The notes beneath the pieces were generated by a model. The model was given only the letters and a program-made list of their open reading frames with translations, was not told the DNA's origin and ran no database searches. Below are positions 9,631 through 22,190 of a stretch of 64,000 bases of DNA, in pieces. Each line of letters begins with the position of its first letter. The stretch's first letter is position 1. The translations under genes and the position numbers were made by a program. The DNA is from Luzula sylvatica (taxonomy: Eukaryota; Streptophyta; Magnoliopsida; Poales; Juncaceae): contig OX326958.1 in NCBI GenBank assembly GCA_946800325.1, positions 66,196,366 to 66,260,365 of the forward strand, written 5' to 3'.

Positions 9631-12372
9631 TGGGCATAGGAAAATATTCAATTTTCAGTTTTAATGGAAACTCGGTAATTTAAGACCAACAAATGCAAAT
9701 TTTTAATTTTTTCAAAAATTCCGGAAAAATGATAATATGACTAACACATTCAAAAAGATCAATTATCATATTTTTTTTTTTAAAAAAAAAAAACTCAAAA
9801 TTGAAGTAATATGAACAAAATAGTTAATATTCATTTTTTTAACAAAAAACTTCGCAATTTTTATGGTTTTTCAAATTTTCTGCAAAAATACAATTGAAGT
9901 CTAACACCTTAAAGAAAAATTATCCTATTTTAAAAAAATGTCAAAATTGAAGTCCAATACGAGCAAAATACGTGATTTTTTTTCTTTTTAACAAACTCCG
10001 TTATTAAAGACAAACACATGCAATATTTTTTTCAAAATATCGAGAAAATGCAAAAAGTGAAGTGCAACACTTAAAAAAATCAATTATCGCGTTTTATGAA
10101 GAAAATGTCAAAAGTAATGTATAAAAACGAGCAAAATACTCAATTTAAATTCAGAAATAATTGTTAGAGTTTGACTAAGAATAGGTTGTCAATACTCCGC
10201 AACTGTAGACTAACAAACGTAAATTTAAATTGTGACAATTGTCCAATTTTTCTAAAAAAAGTTCCTAAATTTATGTCTAATATGTGAAAAAGTCTCGATT
10301 TTCTAAACAAATTATGGAATTGAAAAGTAACAAATGCAAAATTAGTTTTTTGAAATTTTTTCGAGAGAATGCAAAAAGTGAAAGCTAACATCTTTAAAAA
10401 GTCAATTTTCAAAAAAATTTAGAATATTCCGAATTTGATGTCCAAGTCGAAAAAATACTGAATTTTCATATTTGTTTTTAATTTTGTTTTTAATTGAAAA
10501 CCTGCACATGCAAATTTCAATTTGAAAAAAAAAAAAATTTCAAAAATACAAAATGTGAAATCTAATGCGAGCAATTATCATTTTTTTACACAAAAATTGA
10601 CAATCCGGAAAAAATGAAGGCCAATACTTTAAAATAATCAATTATCTCGATTTTTTAGAAAATGTCAAAATTAATGTGTTAAACGAGCGAAATACTGAAC
10701 TTTCATGTTTTTTATTAAAAACTCCGTAACTGAAGACTAGTAGAACCAAATTATTTTTTTCGAAAAATTATACCAAAAGTGAAGTATAAGGCCTTTCAAA
10801 AAATTAATTGTTGAATATTTCTAAAAAATGCATAAATGGAAGTATAATACAAGCAAACTACTCGATTTTCTTGGTTTTGTAAAAAATTTATGTAATTGAA
10901 GTCTAGAACCTCTCTTAACTGAAGGTTAACACATGCAAATATCATTTTTGTACAAAAAAAATCGAGAAAATGCAATAAATGAAGGCACCTTCAAAAAATG
11001 AATTATCATATTTTTCTAGTAAAACTCCGTACTTGAAAATTAGCACATGCAAATTTCTATGTTTTTCAAAAAGTCCGAAAAATACAAAAACTAAAGTCTA
11101 AGACCTTCAAAGAAGTCAATGATCCATTTTTTCTAAAAATTAATAAAATGCGTAAGTTGTAGTTTAATATGAAAAAATACTTGATTTTTTCTAAAAATAT
11201 CAGTAATTGGAGACTAACGCATGCAAAACAAAAAAATCAAGAAAATACAAAAATGAATGCCAACACCTTCAAAATAGAAATTATTATATTTCTGTGGAAA
11301 ATGTCAAAATTGATGTCTAAAACAGGCAAAAAAAAATCATGTATTTCTAGAAAACTTCGTAATTGAAGACTAGTATATGAAAATTTATTTTTCGAAAAAA
11401 TTTGAAAAATGCCAAAAGTGAAGTCTAATATCTTAGAAAAAATGAATTATCCAATTTTTCTAAAAAAATGCCTAATTTAAAGTCTAATACGACCAATACT
11501 TCATTTTCTAAAAAAATCCCGTAATTGAAGACTAACACATGCAATTTTCAAATTTTGTACAAATAATTCGAGAAAATGCAAAAAAGTGAATGCTAACACC
11601 TTCAAACTAATAAATTATTATATTTTTTTCTAGAAAATACCAAACTTGGTGTCTAAATCGAGCAAGATACTTAATTTTCATGTTTATGTAGAAAAAACTC
11701 AGTAATTGAAGACTAGCAGATGCAAATCTCTCTCTTTTTCCAAATATTTTGAAAAATGCAAAAAATGAAGTCGAAGACCTTAAAAAAACAAATTATGGAT
11801 TTTTTTTTAAAAAAGAGCCTAACTTTATGTTTAATACGAGCATAATACTCGATTTTCTAAAAGAAATATGTAATTGAAGAAATGCATAAAGTCAAGGATA
11901 CCCACCTTCAAAAAGTCAAGTATCATTTTTTAGAGAATGTCAAAATTGATATTTAAAATGAGCAAAATACTGAATTTTCGTGGTTTTTTTTAAAAATCCG
12001 TATTTGAAGATTAACACAAACACATTTCTATTTTTTCAAAACAAATTCGAAGTATTGACAACCTATTCTTAGTCAAACTCTAACAATAGCGAAATAATTG
12101 ATTTCTTGATTTTTTATTTTAAAAATATGTAATTGAAGACTAACAAATGCAATTCTTTTTTTACGAAAAAATCGACAAAATGGAAAATGTGAACGTGACT
12201 TCATTTTTGCATTTTTAAGAATTTTTTGGAAAAATAGAAATTTGTGTGTGTTAGTCTTTTGTTACGAAGATTTTTAGGAGAACATGAAAATTAAGCATTT
12301 TGCTCGTGTTACACTAATTTTAACGTTTTTTAGAAAATATGATAATTGATTTTTTTGAAGGTGTTAGACTTT
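9631..12372 (+). repeat. Highly diverged tandem array, unit about 180 bp
   Basis: Phrases recur in fixed order about 14-15 times: 'gaagactaacacatgcaaat', then a 'ttttcaaaaaattcgagaaaatgcaaaaagtgaag' type segment, 'tctaacaccttcaaaaa', 'tcaattatcatattttt', 'atgtctaaaacgagcaaaatact' and 'gaattttcatgtttttt'. Anchors of the first phrase lie near 9680, 10000, 10200, 10325, 10500, 10725, 10920, 11030, 11203, 11360, 11523, 11704, 11870, 12003 and 12130, spacing mostly 110-230 with a centre near 175. The last unit (12190-12372) is inverted. Units differ from one another by perhaps 25-40% plus indels, so the array is old. No coding potential. Confidence 0.75.
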
Positions 12373-13153
12373 ATTTTGCTCGGAATCGATGACGGGGTTC
12401 TCGGAATTAGAGAAAATGCTCTGTGTCCCTCACTGCGGCGTGGGGCCAGGGATTTCCCATCACAAAAAATGAGCAAAAATGTTTACCTTAATTCGATTGA
12501 TCTCAATTAGCACATAAGTATATTTTGAAAGCCAATCTGAAAATGTAGCACAAACATCACTCCAAAATAAACACAAATTCAGCAAATAAATCAAAAAATG
12601 AACACAAAATAAACCAAAAATTAGCAAAAATAGACGATTAATCTTTGAATCAGAAAATAAACACAAGCTGAGAAAGAAAAATTACTATATGAGAAATGAC
12701 CCTGAGAAAATTAATCGATGCACCGCTCCACTTTCGCTCGTTCTCAACTCGCGTTGTGTCTGGCGCACTCGTTTCCTGTCGCAAAATCGCATGTCTAATC
12801 GGCTGTTTGGTCGCTCCGTTCAAGCTAGGGTCACGGCTTCGAATCGCCTCGCCTAGATTATTTCGAGCAGCCACAAATGGTAGTTTCTCGGATCAGAATT
12901 TTTTACGAGGTGGTGAATGCTCTGCAGAAAGAAGAGAGAGAAAGAGGGGAGGTATATATATTGCTATGCAAAAAAACTAAATAAACATGGTCCGCAGTGG
13001 TCCTAAATATAGTTATATGTTTTTGTATCTTGGTGTAAGAACACCGGATCCGGCCATTAAATGGACGGCCAAGATATATGCACTAAAATTATCTAAGATC
13101 ATACGGTTAAGAAAAATGATATGACGTGGCTTAGTGTGGTAAAGGTCTTTACT
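12373..13153. other. Unassigned GC-richer segment
   Basis: Positions 12390-12450 and 12690-12950 are GC-richer than the surroundings. On the minus strand 12960-12870 reads tatatatacctcccc, CT-rich leader, then an open frame (12650-12874) that is not recognised. It could be a broken LTR or a promoter/first exon fragment; neither can be shown. Confidence 0.25.
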
Positions 13154-15139
13154 CAGGGCCGGTCCCGAGTTTCAAAAGACCCGAGACCTATTTACAGAAT
13201 GGACCCCGTCGATTATCATTCCCAGAAAAAACGAACTTCAAAGTAATTTCAAACCATTTTCTTTTATTGTTAACTATATCAAATAAAAAAACAAAAATCA
13301 TCATTTGAATATCTTACATATACAAAAATTATGAACATCACTTGAAGATTTATCACAATTCCTCCACCAATCACTAGAAACGAAAATAAAAAACCACTGA
13401 TTTCTGAAAGAGGATCTGCAAATGGCACAATGCAAACCATTTAAAAAGAAAAATAATATTTGAAAAAAAAAATCGACCTTACAATAAACAGTTAACCGTA
13501 CACGCAAAATTTTGTACCATTGATTTGCCTACGTTGCACAGGAAACTATATCAGTAAAAGCTAACAATCCCTTCTTCATTATATCGATTCTCTGTAAAAT
13601 TTCTTTGAGCCGAAAAGAGAAATCAATCACATATCTCATTTCTATTCCCTGTCGGTCTATACCAGTAACAGATCAGGGAAGTTTACGACATATATACAAA
13701 TGTAAACACAAAAAGAAACCTGTATATAAATTAAATACATACAAGTAATTTGAATATCTTACAATTACATACCGGAAGGCACCCATGCTGCTTTTTCTTT
13801 TACCAGGGAGGGTCAATAATTGCCATGATGGAAATCCTATTGCCAAGTTTGCAACAATTATAATGTCCACGGTTCGTGGAAGTTGATCTGGCGCCGAATT
13901 TCTAATTGATCCCTAAATAATGGTTGTTTGGTGGCTTCGAATGACACCTCCAATTTCTAAGTAAAATTAATTAAATAGAAATCAATAACAGTTAAAATAA
14001 AAACTTTATTTCTGTCCAAAATAAGAATAATCTTTAGTATTCTTCTATCACATAATCCTAATTTGTTCTCATTTTATAATATAAAATCTAATTGAAGAAT
14101 CAAAACCGAAAAAAATCAAACTTTAGTGTAAAATCAGCGAAAAAGAATCAAAGATTGTAAGGGCGGTAACGAGAGGCGTTGGATGGTGGTGAATGGCTTT
14201 CTAGGACGGTAGCTAGAGGAGTGGATGGCTTCCGAGGGCTCAGTGACGGCGATCGTCTGATCCGATCAGTCAGGCGATCTGGAATCGTTTGGTCGTGTCT
14301 CAGGTTTCGATTCGACGAGATAAGGGTTTGTGCACGACAGAGAATGAGAGATTAGAGATGAAAATGGCTAAACGGGTTCATGTTTAAAACATGTTGAAAA
14401 CAAGCTTGTTTGTTTTTTTTTTTTTTTTTTTTTTTTTTTGCATTAAACGGCCCGTAGGCAAAAATATTTACAAAGTCACAATTACATATAACTATCGTAG
14501 GACTCCTTAATGACAATCAAGACGGACATTTTATATAAGAGGACCTATTACATAAATTTTAATACACAAAAATTTCTCAAAATAAAATTCCTTCACAATT
14601 GCTTTCATAGATATGGCATCAATAAACAATGCTTAAACCTCGGTTTCTTGAAGACTCCAATGTGTTAATAATTGTGAATCGAGAAAAAAATTGTTGATCA
14701 ATTTTTGTGTAGTAAACGCTCGCAATCTTTTTGGTTCTACGGGTTAAAAATTCGTCGATGGCTTCGTGAATGAAATGAAGAGGTGGATCTTGATTATCGC
14801 CAATGTCAATTAGAAATATCGATGCTTCAAGATCATTCCTCACCGATTGTGTGCAACCCGCTCTGGATGATCGAGCATGAGTCACCATGTAGGAAAAATG
14901 TTGCACTCCCAGTTTCAGTCTGTTTTTGAAACAAATAGATAATGGATCCCGTGATTCAAAGAGAGTATGACGGGTCCGATTTTTGGGTATATCCAATCCG
15001 ATAGTGTGTTGTGTTGTGTTGGGTTAAATACTTGAGCCTGTTATACCATATACACGTAAATGGTATTGGATGTTGGACCCCCTAAAAATCCAGACCCCAG
15101 ACCCGGGCCTTATGGGCCTGCCCCTAGGGCCGGCTCCAG
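13154..15139. mobile_element. hAT-like non-autonomous element with captured gene piece
   Basis: Left end CAGGGCCGGTCCCGAG at 13154 and right end (read inward) CTGGAGCCGGCCCTAGG at 15139 form imperfect inverted repeats of the plant hAT type. Flanks are 8-bp duplications with one mismatch: TCTTTACT (13146-13153) and ACTTTACT (15140-15147). Length 1986 bp. No hAT transposase is seen; a 125-residue minus-strand frame at 14619-14996 is not recognised. An exon resembling MCM3 lies at 13773-13912. A T-run (about 28) occurs at 14410-14438. Confidence 0.72.
13773..13912 (-). pseudogene. MCM3-like exon fragment captured in the hAT-like element
   Basis: On the minus strand, an exon bounded by an acceptor (tttag before 13912) and a donor (GTATGT after 13773) encodes NSAPDQLPRTVDIII and, after a diverged stretch, LPGKRKSSMGAFR. 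Both blocks and their order match the region of the plant replicative helicase subunit MCM3 just upstream of its AAA+ core (xAPGQLPRTVDVI .. ALPGKSKGxxxGVFR). Retained splice borders argue for capture of genomic DNA rather than of a cDNA. The piece between the blocks is shorter than in MCM3, so the fragment is decayed. Family call from motif memory only. Confidence 0.5.
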
Positions 15140-15752
15140 ACTTTACTGTCAATTAGGTGGTTATTTATTTGTTAATTTCTCCTTTAAGAGTTCATTTTTA
15201 TGATTATTAATTACGTGTTTGCAAATTGTTTTTTTTCTCGTGATTCGTCTGGTTTTCTGTTAATTTAAAGAATTTACCCGATTAGTTGTTCATTGTTCTG
15301 TAATATTCTCATTCAATGTTAGTTTTGGTTCTGATAAATTTCCCAATTTTCATTCCTTTATCATTTCATGTTCATTTTTAGTTTTCCGTTGTGAATATAT
15401 TCTTTTGGTTGTCTTAATCAACACCGGGACGCTATGGTACACGTACAACTTGCCATTTCTCCATCGGATGAAGATTGATTGCTGGCTATAGTGACCCGTC
15501 ACCCGTTTCCATAAAAAAATATAACTCCTCAGGTTTTCATATTTTCACTAGGCACCACCATCACTAATATTTTTATAGGTATGTATAAAAAAATAAATAT
15601 TTTCAAATAATAAATTAGAATTAACAAGAATAATTGTTTTGCAGATGACTCGCTACACATAGGCACGTAGGAATAAAATACAGAAGAATGAAGAAAACTG
15701 TTCTTCACCCCGTTCTTACCTCTTTCTTGCGTTAATTTTATTTTATCAATCG
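15140..15752. other. Gene-free spacer and upstream region of the transporter gene
   Basis: AT-rich sequence between the hAT-like element and the promoter of the transporter gene; nothing else recognised. Confidence 0.5.
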
Positions 15753-15760
15753 TATATATA
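15753..15760 (+). promoter_or_regulatory. Likely TATA box of the nucleotide-sugar transporter gene
   Basis: TATATATA is followed within 35 bases by a CT-rich stretch (ctcctttttctctctctcc) typical of plant transcription starts. The 5' leader then contains a GC block (cccgcgcgcgcgtcg, near 15820) and an untranslated-leader intron from a gtagcg donor at 16035 to a cag acceptor at 16573. Confidence 0.5.
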
Positions 15761-16691
15761 CATACATTCTAACACCTCCTTTTTCTCTCTCTCCCCACCT
15801 TCGTCCCCACTCTCTGTCCCGCGCGCGCGTCGTGAATTGCGAACCTGAGATCTCTTCCACCGGAACCGGTAGCAGGGACACTACACGGCGGAGCTCATTG
15901 ATCCAAGTGTTTACAGAGCTTTAATTTCGATTTTTTCGGAGTTAGTATTGATTGTCGGCTTGTGTTAGTGTGTTAGATCTGAGTTCGAATCGGAGGATTT
16001 GGATCAAGAGAGTTTCAGTTCTTCTACAGAGAAGGTAGCGATCTGTTTTTTTTTTTATCTATTTCGTTACGAGATCTGATTGTTTGTTCTGTTGTGAAAC
16101 CGTGGATCTGAACTCTGAAGAAAGATATAAATTTGTACCTGTTCATATTTATTTGAATAATTTCGTATTGAGCTGATTCGGAATCTATGAATGGATTTTA
16201 GTTTCCTTTTTGTTGGATTCCAAGTTTAGTAATGTCAAATATTATATCTAGGTGGATGACTATTCTTTTGCCATCTTAGATAGCTTCCAAAGTATTCGAA
16301 ATTAATATTTAGATCTCGTTTGAATTCAATTGTAGATTATGGTACCCTTTGGAGATTCGTGTTAGATTTTAGTAGATTGTACAGTCCTCAATTGAACAAT
16401 GAAGCCTGAATTTAACCCAATCAGGTCCCAATTTCAACCTGATTTACCCCCAAACCACTCTCAGTTATGAAATTACTGATATAAAAGTACAGTCAAATAT
16501 TACTGTTATAAAAAATAATCTACATTCAAAAGTTACTGATTTGAACATCAAATTTTAATCTAATCCTTTTCAGGACCAAGAGAGGATTCTTCTGCTGAAA
16601 TTATCACACACTCAAATCAAATTAGCACCTCAAAATCCCCAGCTTGAAAAATAAAAACAAGAATAAAACACTTCTCTTTATTTAACTAAAG

Positions 16692-18964
16692 ATGCAGAGA
16701 AACGGGTTGCTAGAATGCAGCGTGTGTCACTCAAAATTACATGTACAGAGCCCTAGAACTATATCGAGGGCTTATGATAAGCACAGAACCAAGGTTTCCT
16801 CTAAAGCAAAGGCCCTAAATGTCTTCTTGGTTGTTGGTGATTGCATCTTAGTTGGTCTCCAGGTAAATAAATATTCCTTTTCGACTTTTAATATAACATT
16901 TATATGCTATTATATAGCTGAATTATAAATTTGATAACAATAACATTGAAAATTTTACTTTGTAGCCAATTTTGGTATATATGTGCAAGGTTGATGGGAA
17001 ATTCAAGTTTAGTCCCATCAGTGTTAACTTCCTTACCGAGCTTACAAAAGTCATGTTTGCCGTCATTATGCTTATTATCCAGGTTTTTATTTGATAATTC
17101 AAAATTAAATTTTAGTATTTTCAGTGGTTTTATTGCAATTTTTTCGATTTGTTCTATTTGACAGTCTAGGCAACAAAAAGTGGGAGAGAAGCCTCTTCTC
17201 TCTGTTTCCACATTTGTACAGGTACTAATTTTCGCTCGAGATTTGTACTACTTTTCACATGAGAGAGAAACCTCTTCTTAAAATCATCTTCATAATTTTG
17301 TTTTTATAGGCCGCTCGAAACAATGTTCTTCTCGCCGTTCCTGCTCTATTATACGCGATAAATAACTATCTAAAATTCATCATGCAGGTAAGAATATTCC
17401 ATCATAATTAAACAAATTTGATATTAATTTATTTTTATTTGTAATTCAAATTTTTTGGATACAGTTATACTTCAATCCTGCTACAGTCAAAATGTTGAGT
17501 AATTTGAAAGTATTGGTAATAGCTGTTCTTCTCAAGTTTATAATGAGAAGAAAATTCTCTATTATCCAGGTATTTCTTAAATACCAAACTCTATTTAATT
17601 ATTTATTCATTTACTTTCTTTTAACGTTATATATTTATAATATTATTTGATTATATATAGTGGGAAGCTCTTGCATTATTGCTAATCGGAATAAGCGTGA
17701 ACCAATTAAGATCTCTTCCAATGGGGCCCACTGTTGCTGATATCCCCCTTAGCACTATTGCTTACATTTATACCTTTATTTTTGTAAGTATTTTCGTTTT
17801 TGCCCCTCCTACTTTATAAAAATAATTTCCTTCTCATTATCTCTAAGAATATTTTTCTTGATTATAATTTGGAATTAATTTTATATAGGTAACTGTACCG
17901 TCCCTTGCATCCGTTTTCAATGAATACGCTCTTAAAAGCCAGTTCGATACTAGTATTTATCTTCAGGTTTGTTTATTTTATTATTTGAGCATATAAAAAC
18001 TCAAAATATATTTAGAAATTTATGATATTTTATTGTAATATTTGTTTTTTTTTTCAGAACTTATTTTTGTATGGATATGGTGCAATCTTCAATTTGCTCG
18101 GCATTTTAGGAACTGTAGTTTTCAACGGTACATTTAATTTTTCATTTAAGTTCATTTTGAAACGCACGAAATATTGGAATTTTGAGAAATTAATAAATTG
18201 CAAATAATACAGGGCCTGGTAATTTTGATATTTTCGAAGGGCATTCGAGAGCGACGGTTTTTCTCATTTGTAACAATGCTGCTCAAGGCATTCTCTCCTC
18301 TTTCTTCTTCAAATACGCAGGTATGAAAGTAAAACAATGCAAGTATAGCAAAGTATTTTAATTAATGTTTGGGTCAAAATGCAAAAATGGCAGATACAAT
18401 ATTGAAGAAATATTCGTCCACTGTGGCAACAATATTTACTGGTCTCGCCTCTGCTGCTTTATTGGGCCATGCTCTCACCATGAATTTTCTTCTTGGTGTC
18501 TCCATTGTTTTCATTTCCATGCATCAGGTAAGTTATATATAAATATATTTATTTGATTTTCTTCCTAAGTATTTTATTTTGATAATTATGTTTATTGTTA
18601 CATTAAACGCTTTATTTTTAACTATTTTTTTAGTTCTTTTCGCCACTGGCGAAAGTAAAGGATGATAAACCAGAGGCGGAAGTAGAGTTCGTTGATACTC
18701 AGAACCACCGGTATTATTTATATTTATTGATTTTACAGGGGGGCGTATGTAAAAATCTTACTTTTTTCAACCTTGGTTTTTTTCAGGCCTTCAGAATCTT
18801 TTGTTAATATGGCTGCTGGTGCTTCTGAGGATGTATGCTTTTCTCTCCTTCAAATTTTTAACTTAATTTTCTATTTTTTTTAGGGGCGTTAATGAAATTT
18901 AATTTATTTTATTCAGACACCGCACCGAGGTCTTGATGAGAGACAGCCACTTCTACCTACTTAA
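16692..18964 (+). CDS. Nucleotide-sugar transporter, CMP-sialic acid transporter-like
   Basis: Thirteen coding exons joined by GT..AG introns: 16692-16862, 16966-17082, 17165-17221, 17310-17387, 17465-17569, 17661-17783, 17889-17966, 18058-18127, 18213-18320, 18394-18527, 18634-18710, 18787-18832, 18917-18964, giving 403 residues. Family landmarks of the plant CMP-sialic-acid-transporter-like (CSTLP) branch of the NST/TPT superfamily are clear: [75 protein letters not shown] and [17 protein letters not shown]. About ten membrane segments and a short polar C-terminus ending ERQPLLPT are predicted. Such proteins exchange nucleotide sugars for nucleoside monophosphates across the Golgi or ER membrane; plants lack ordinary sialic acid, so the real substrate is probably another CMP- or UDP-sugar. 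The start is chosen by the conserved N-terminus [11 protein letters not shown]. Sure of family, not of substrate. Confidence 0.93.
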
Positions 18965-20427
18965 TATGATTATTTAATTATGAAGGCATGCATTTGCCTA
19001 TTTGGTAAGTATTTATGACATATATATAAAGGCCCCTGTTATTTATTTATTTATTTACTGTTATTTCATTTTTTTTTATCTTAGGTAGTTTTTTGAGGAG
19101 ATAATTTTTTGATTCAGCATTCTACAGAGATTTATTAGTTGCAAAAAATAAGTTTTTTTTTTTTTTTAAGTTCCAATCTATAGCTGAAATATTGTTATTG
19201 TTATTATTCTTTTTTTTGTGTGGATTATGCCTAAAGAGACTTGGGCAAAAGCCCGTGTGATATTATTATTCGTAACTGCTGTATCGAAATATTGACAACC
19301 TATTCTTTTTTGTAACAATGTCGATGTTTCCAATTTATAAGAACTAATAAGTGCAATTACTGAGTTATTTTTATTAAGTAATTCGTGCATACTGTTGCAT
19401 TTATGGTTTTTTATTTAAGCAAAAATATGAGACCACTTTACCGAGGTTTGGTAAAATACATATGAACGGAATGGAAATATCAAATATGACCTACTCTATA
19501 TTTGTTATCTGCCAATGATAAATATTTAATATTCCTGATATTTTGAGAGCTAATTATGGATATTGAGCGCAAGTTATATAATTTTTTATTTTTTTTGACC
19601 GTTTTACCCCTAGTCTTTACTACATATAAAATCTTTACCAAAATATTAGATTTTTTGTCTCTTGTAACTTTTCTTGCACTATTTTGAACAGAAATATTTC
19701 ACCTGTCTCAAACTTTAGAGAGACCCTAAGAAAATAAATTACAATCTTTTGTTATCAACGTATGACTCATTTGGATTTTAATGGAGTAATATAGGATTGG
19801 TATTTTTATTTCTTCCGTTTTTTTATTTTTAATATTAAAGTATAATGTTATGTTATATTATTTTTTGTTTTAAGAACAATTAAGACATTTTCGTGGTGCT
19901 TTAAATTGATACTTCCAAATCATGCACAAAAAAAATTCATTCAAGTCAGACAGTATGCAATTTTAAGCTAAATGCAAAAAATGGAACAAGAGAAATTGGA
20001 ACTTTGAGCGAGATGGGCCTTCCAAAGATTTTTTTTTTTTTTTTTTTTTTTTTGCAGATTCGTACACAATTACTTGTGACCAGAAAAAAAATGGAAATAA
20101 CATTTTTAGAAACAAACCACCTTACAATTTTTGAAGATATTTATCTATTAAATACCAGGAGTAAAATAGTCATAATCATCATTTTTAAAATTCCTGCTCT
20201 CAACCCCCAAAAGTTTCTCTTAAAATATCAGGACCCATTCATAAATAATATACATATACCTCAATCCGCTGACATGGTTGTGAAACCTAATTTAAATTAT
20301 TAGGTATACACGTACTCATCTCATATTAATACGGGACCTCTAATTTAATGATGTTTCGGTCCTAGAGTTTGATGGCCTTACTTCGGGTATTTATGATATA
20401 ATATATTTTCATTTTAGCCTATCGTCT
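18965..20427. other. Transporter 3' flank and gene-free spacer
   Basis: AT-rich; T-runs at about 19152-19168 and 20029-20053. A 24-base stretch at 19284-19307 (tcgaaatattgacaacctat...) nearly repeats 12047-12070 of the tandem array. No gene seen. Confidence 0.5.
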
Positions 20428-20510
20428 CGTAACTCAACCAATTGGTTGAGTGTCCGATACAAGATGAGTTATTTTGTGATAGATTATGCGCTCGAGTCTC
20501 ATTGTCATAT
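20428..20510 (+). repeat. tRNA-derived SINE copy (diverged)
   Basis: A box-like TTGGTTGAGTGT near 20440 and B box-like GCTCGAGTCTC near 20490 match the layout of the copies at 61735-61862 and 24383-24500. Diverged and probably truncated. Confidence 0.45.
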
Positions 20511-20744
20511 TTAAAAATTAAATTAAAAAAAAATACGATTCGTGGGCGAGAATTTTCTCTGAAATATATATATTTATTTTATATTATAAACGGAAGGTAA
20601 GAAAAGAACACAAGAAATATAGAAGAGTTCATCTTTATTATTGGACTGAATTAATTGTACAAATAATCAACATAAAACATGTTTATTATAGATAGTATAA
20701 CACTCTTTGATCCAATGAGTTTCCAAATGAGTGCTCCAAATTAT

Positions 20745-22085
20745 ACCTTTTCAAGTCAAGCATGACTATCATGCCAAGATTATAGGTTTGAGGTGTCTAG
20801 ACGAGGAAGATAATTGAGTTGTTATCTAAAACGATAGTTCTTGTGTATCAACCAACTACTTACCTATATTAATGCATTTTTAAAAAAAATATTCTTTAAT
20901 TTTATTTGCATTTACCTTATATGAAAATTGTGTGCGGATTGTGTAATTTGATTACATGAACCTTGATTTGGATTTGTGTATACGTCTACATAATACGTGA
21001 TTATGTTAAGTGAAACCGTCACACTATAAGTTACATTTATAAATAAATCGTCTCTAGTCCTGATTAGGATGCTTAAGAGAGAAACATATATATTATATGA
21101 TAATAGACTAAACATGTACACTATTATATTTGCCGAGGAGATGATTATGTTTTGTTAATCATATGACAAATGTGTTTGTTGAATCGGGAATGTGAATATG
21201 TATTAGGTTATACATATTGGACATGATCAAAAGTGCAAGACCATAACGCGATTTAGTCATTATAGATGGACTTGCAACGAGTAGGATTTTGGTTCTTCAT
21301 ACTTTAATGTGGTCTTTCGCTGTTTGTAACAGAATGGCCAAAATGATCATTATTAGCTATTGTTCGAAACATAATAATCGATGTGAGTTGTCAAGAAAGA
21401 AATTTTTTTTTTTCGTGAGGAAGAGATATCGCTTAGGACTCTCGATGATTAGATTAACGAAATCTATGCATATAGTCAATGATATTAAGAGTTAATATCG
21501 ATTGTATTTGTTAATTCGGTTCGGTATCGAGAAATAAATGTAGTCGATTAAAATATAAGGATGATTATCTCCAATGATTTTTGATTGACGGATATCGAAA
21601 ACAAAATGACTAGTAATCGCTATTTCAGATAGACACAATAATCTCAATCATTTTTCGTTTTAACATAGGTATCTATGATGGATTGACGAGATCCCGCTCG
21701 TAAGTGTGTAAGGCTTAGGCATAAACTTAATGCCATCGTTAAACGGATCTACAAGGTCACACAACGAGTTGTACTACGTCGTGGCTTAATTTTTTAAGAT
21801 TATTGCATATGTGATATGCATGACACAAGCATAGTTTATATACTAAACTCGATTCTCTAAATTGATGCGTATGTGATATGCATTGGCACATTTTAGTTAT
21901 GTCTGGAACTGAGTGAGAGACTGAAGGAAATACAGTTTTGGATTAAACGGTAAAATTATACATATAATGATAAACGAACGTACACGTTCGTGAGAATAAT
22001 TAAGTGTGTAATAAGATTGTACACAACACGAATCTAGTGAATATTTTGTTCGAACGGAATGTTTGTCCTGTATTTGAAAATAAAA
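20745..22085 (+). mobile_element. Truncated Copia element: end of pol, 3' region and part of 3' LTR
   Basis: Positions 20745-20850 encode the decayed C-terminal end of a Copia polyprotein (caagcatgactatcatgcc..aggaagataat) matching the minus strand at 51100-51230. The following non-coding 3' region (20900-21900) matches the reverse complement of 49990-51050. A polypurine tract (gagtgagagac) at 21911-21921 is followed by an LTR start TGAAGGAAATACAG at 21922, which matches the solo LTR at 58075 but is lost after about 22085. The 5' part of the element is missing. Confidence 0.75.
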
Positions 22086-22094
22086 GTCTGATTT

Positions 22095-22190
22095 GAGATT
22101 GTTTCTGGAGTTTCCAAAAAAGATCGAGCTTCTTTTATCATATCCAAAAAAATTATGGTTTTTCTTGAAAATTTTCTTTATTTTAATTTG
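22095..22190 (+). repeat. End fragment of the 461-1334 foldback MITE family
   Basis: tctggagtttccaaaaaaga..atccaaaaaaattatggtttttcttgaaaattttc matches the right end of the element at 461-1334 (positions 1262-1330) with scattered changes. Confidence 0.55.

Noticed and set aside
12650..12980. Small genes at 12650-12874 (-) and 12696-12980 (+)
   Set aside because: They overlap antisense, are not recognised and lie beside repeats.
14619..14996. 125-residue frame as hAT transposase
   Set aside because: No dimerisation (hATC) or catalytic motif; the frame is unrecognised.
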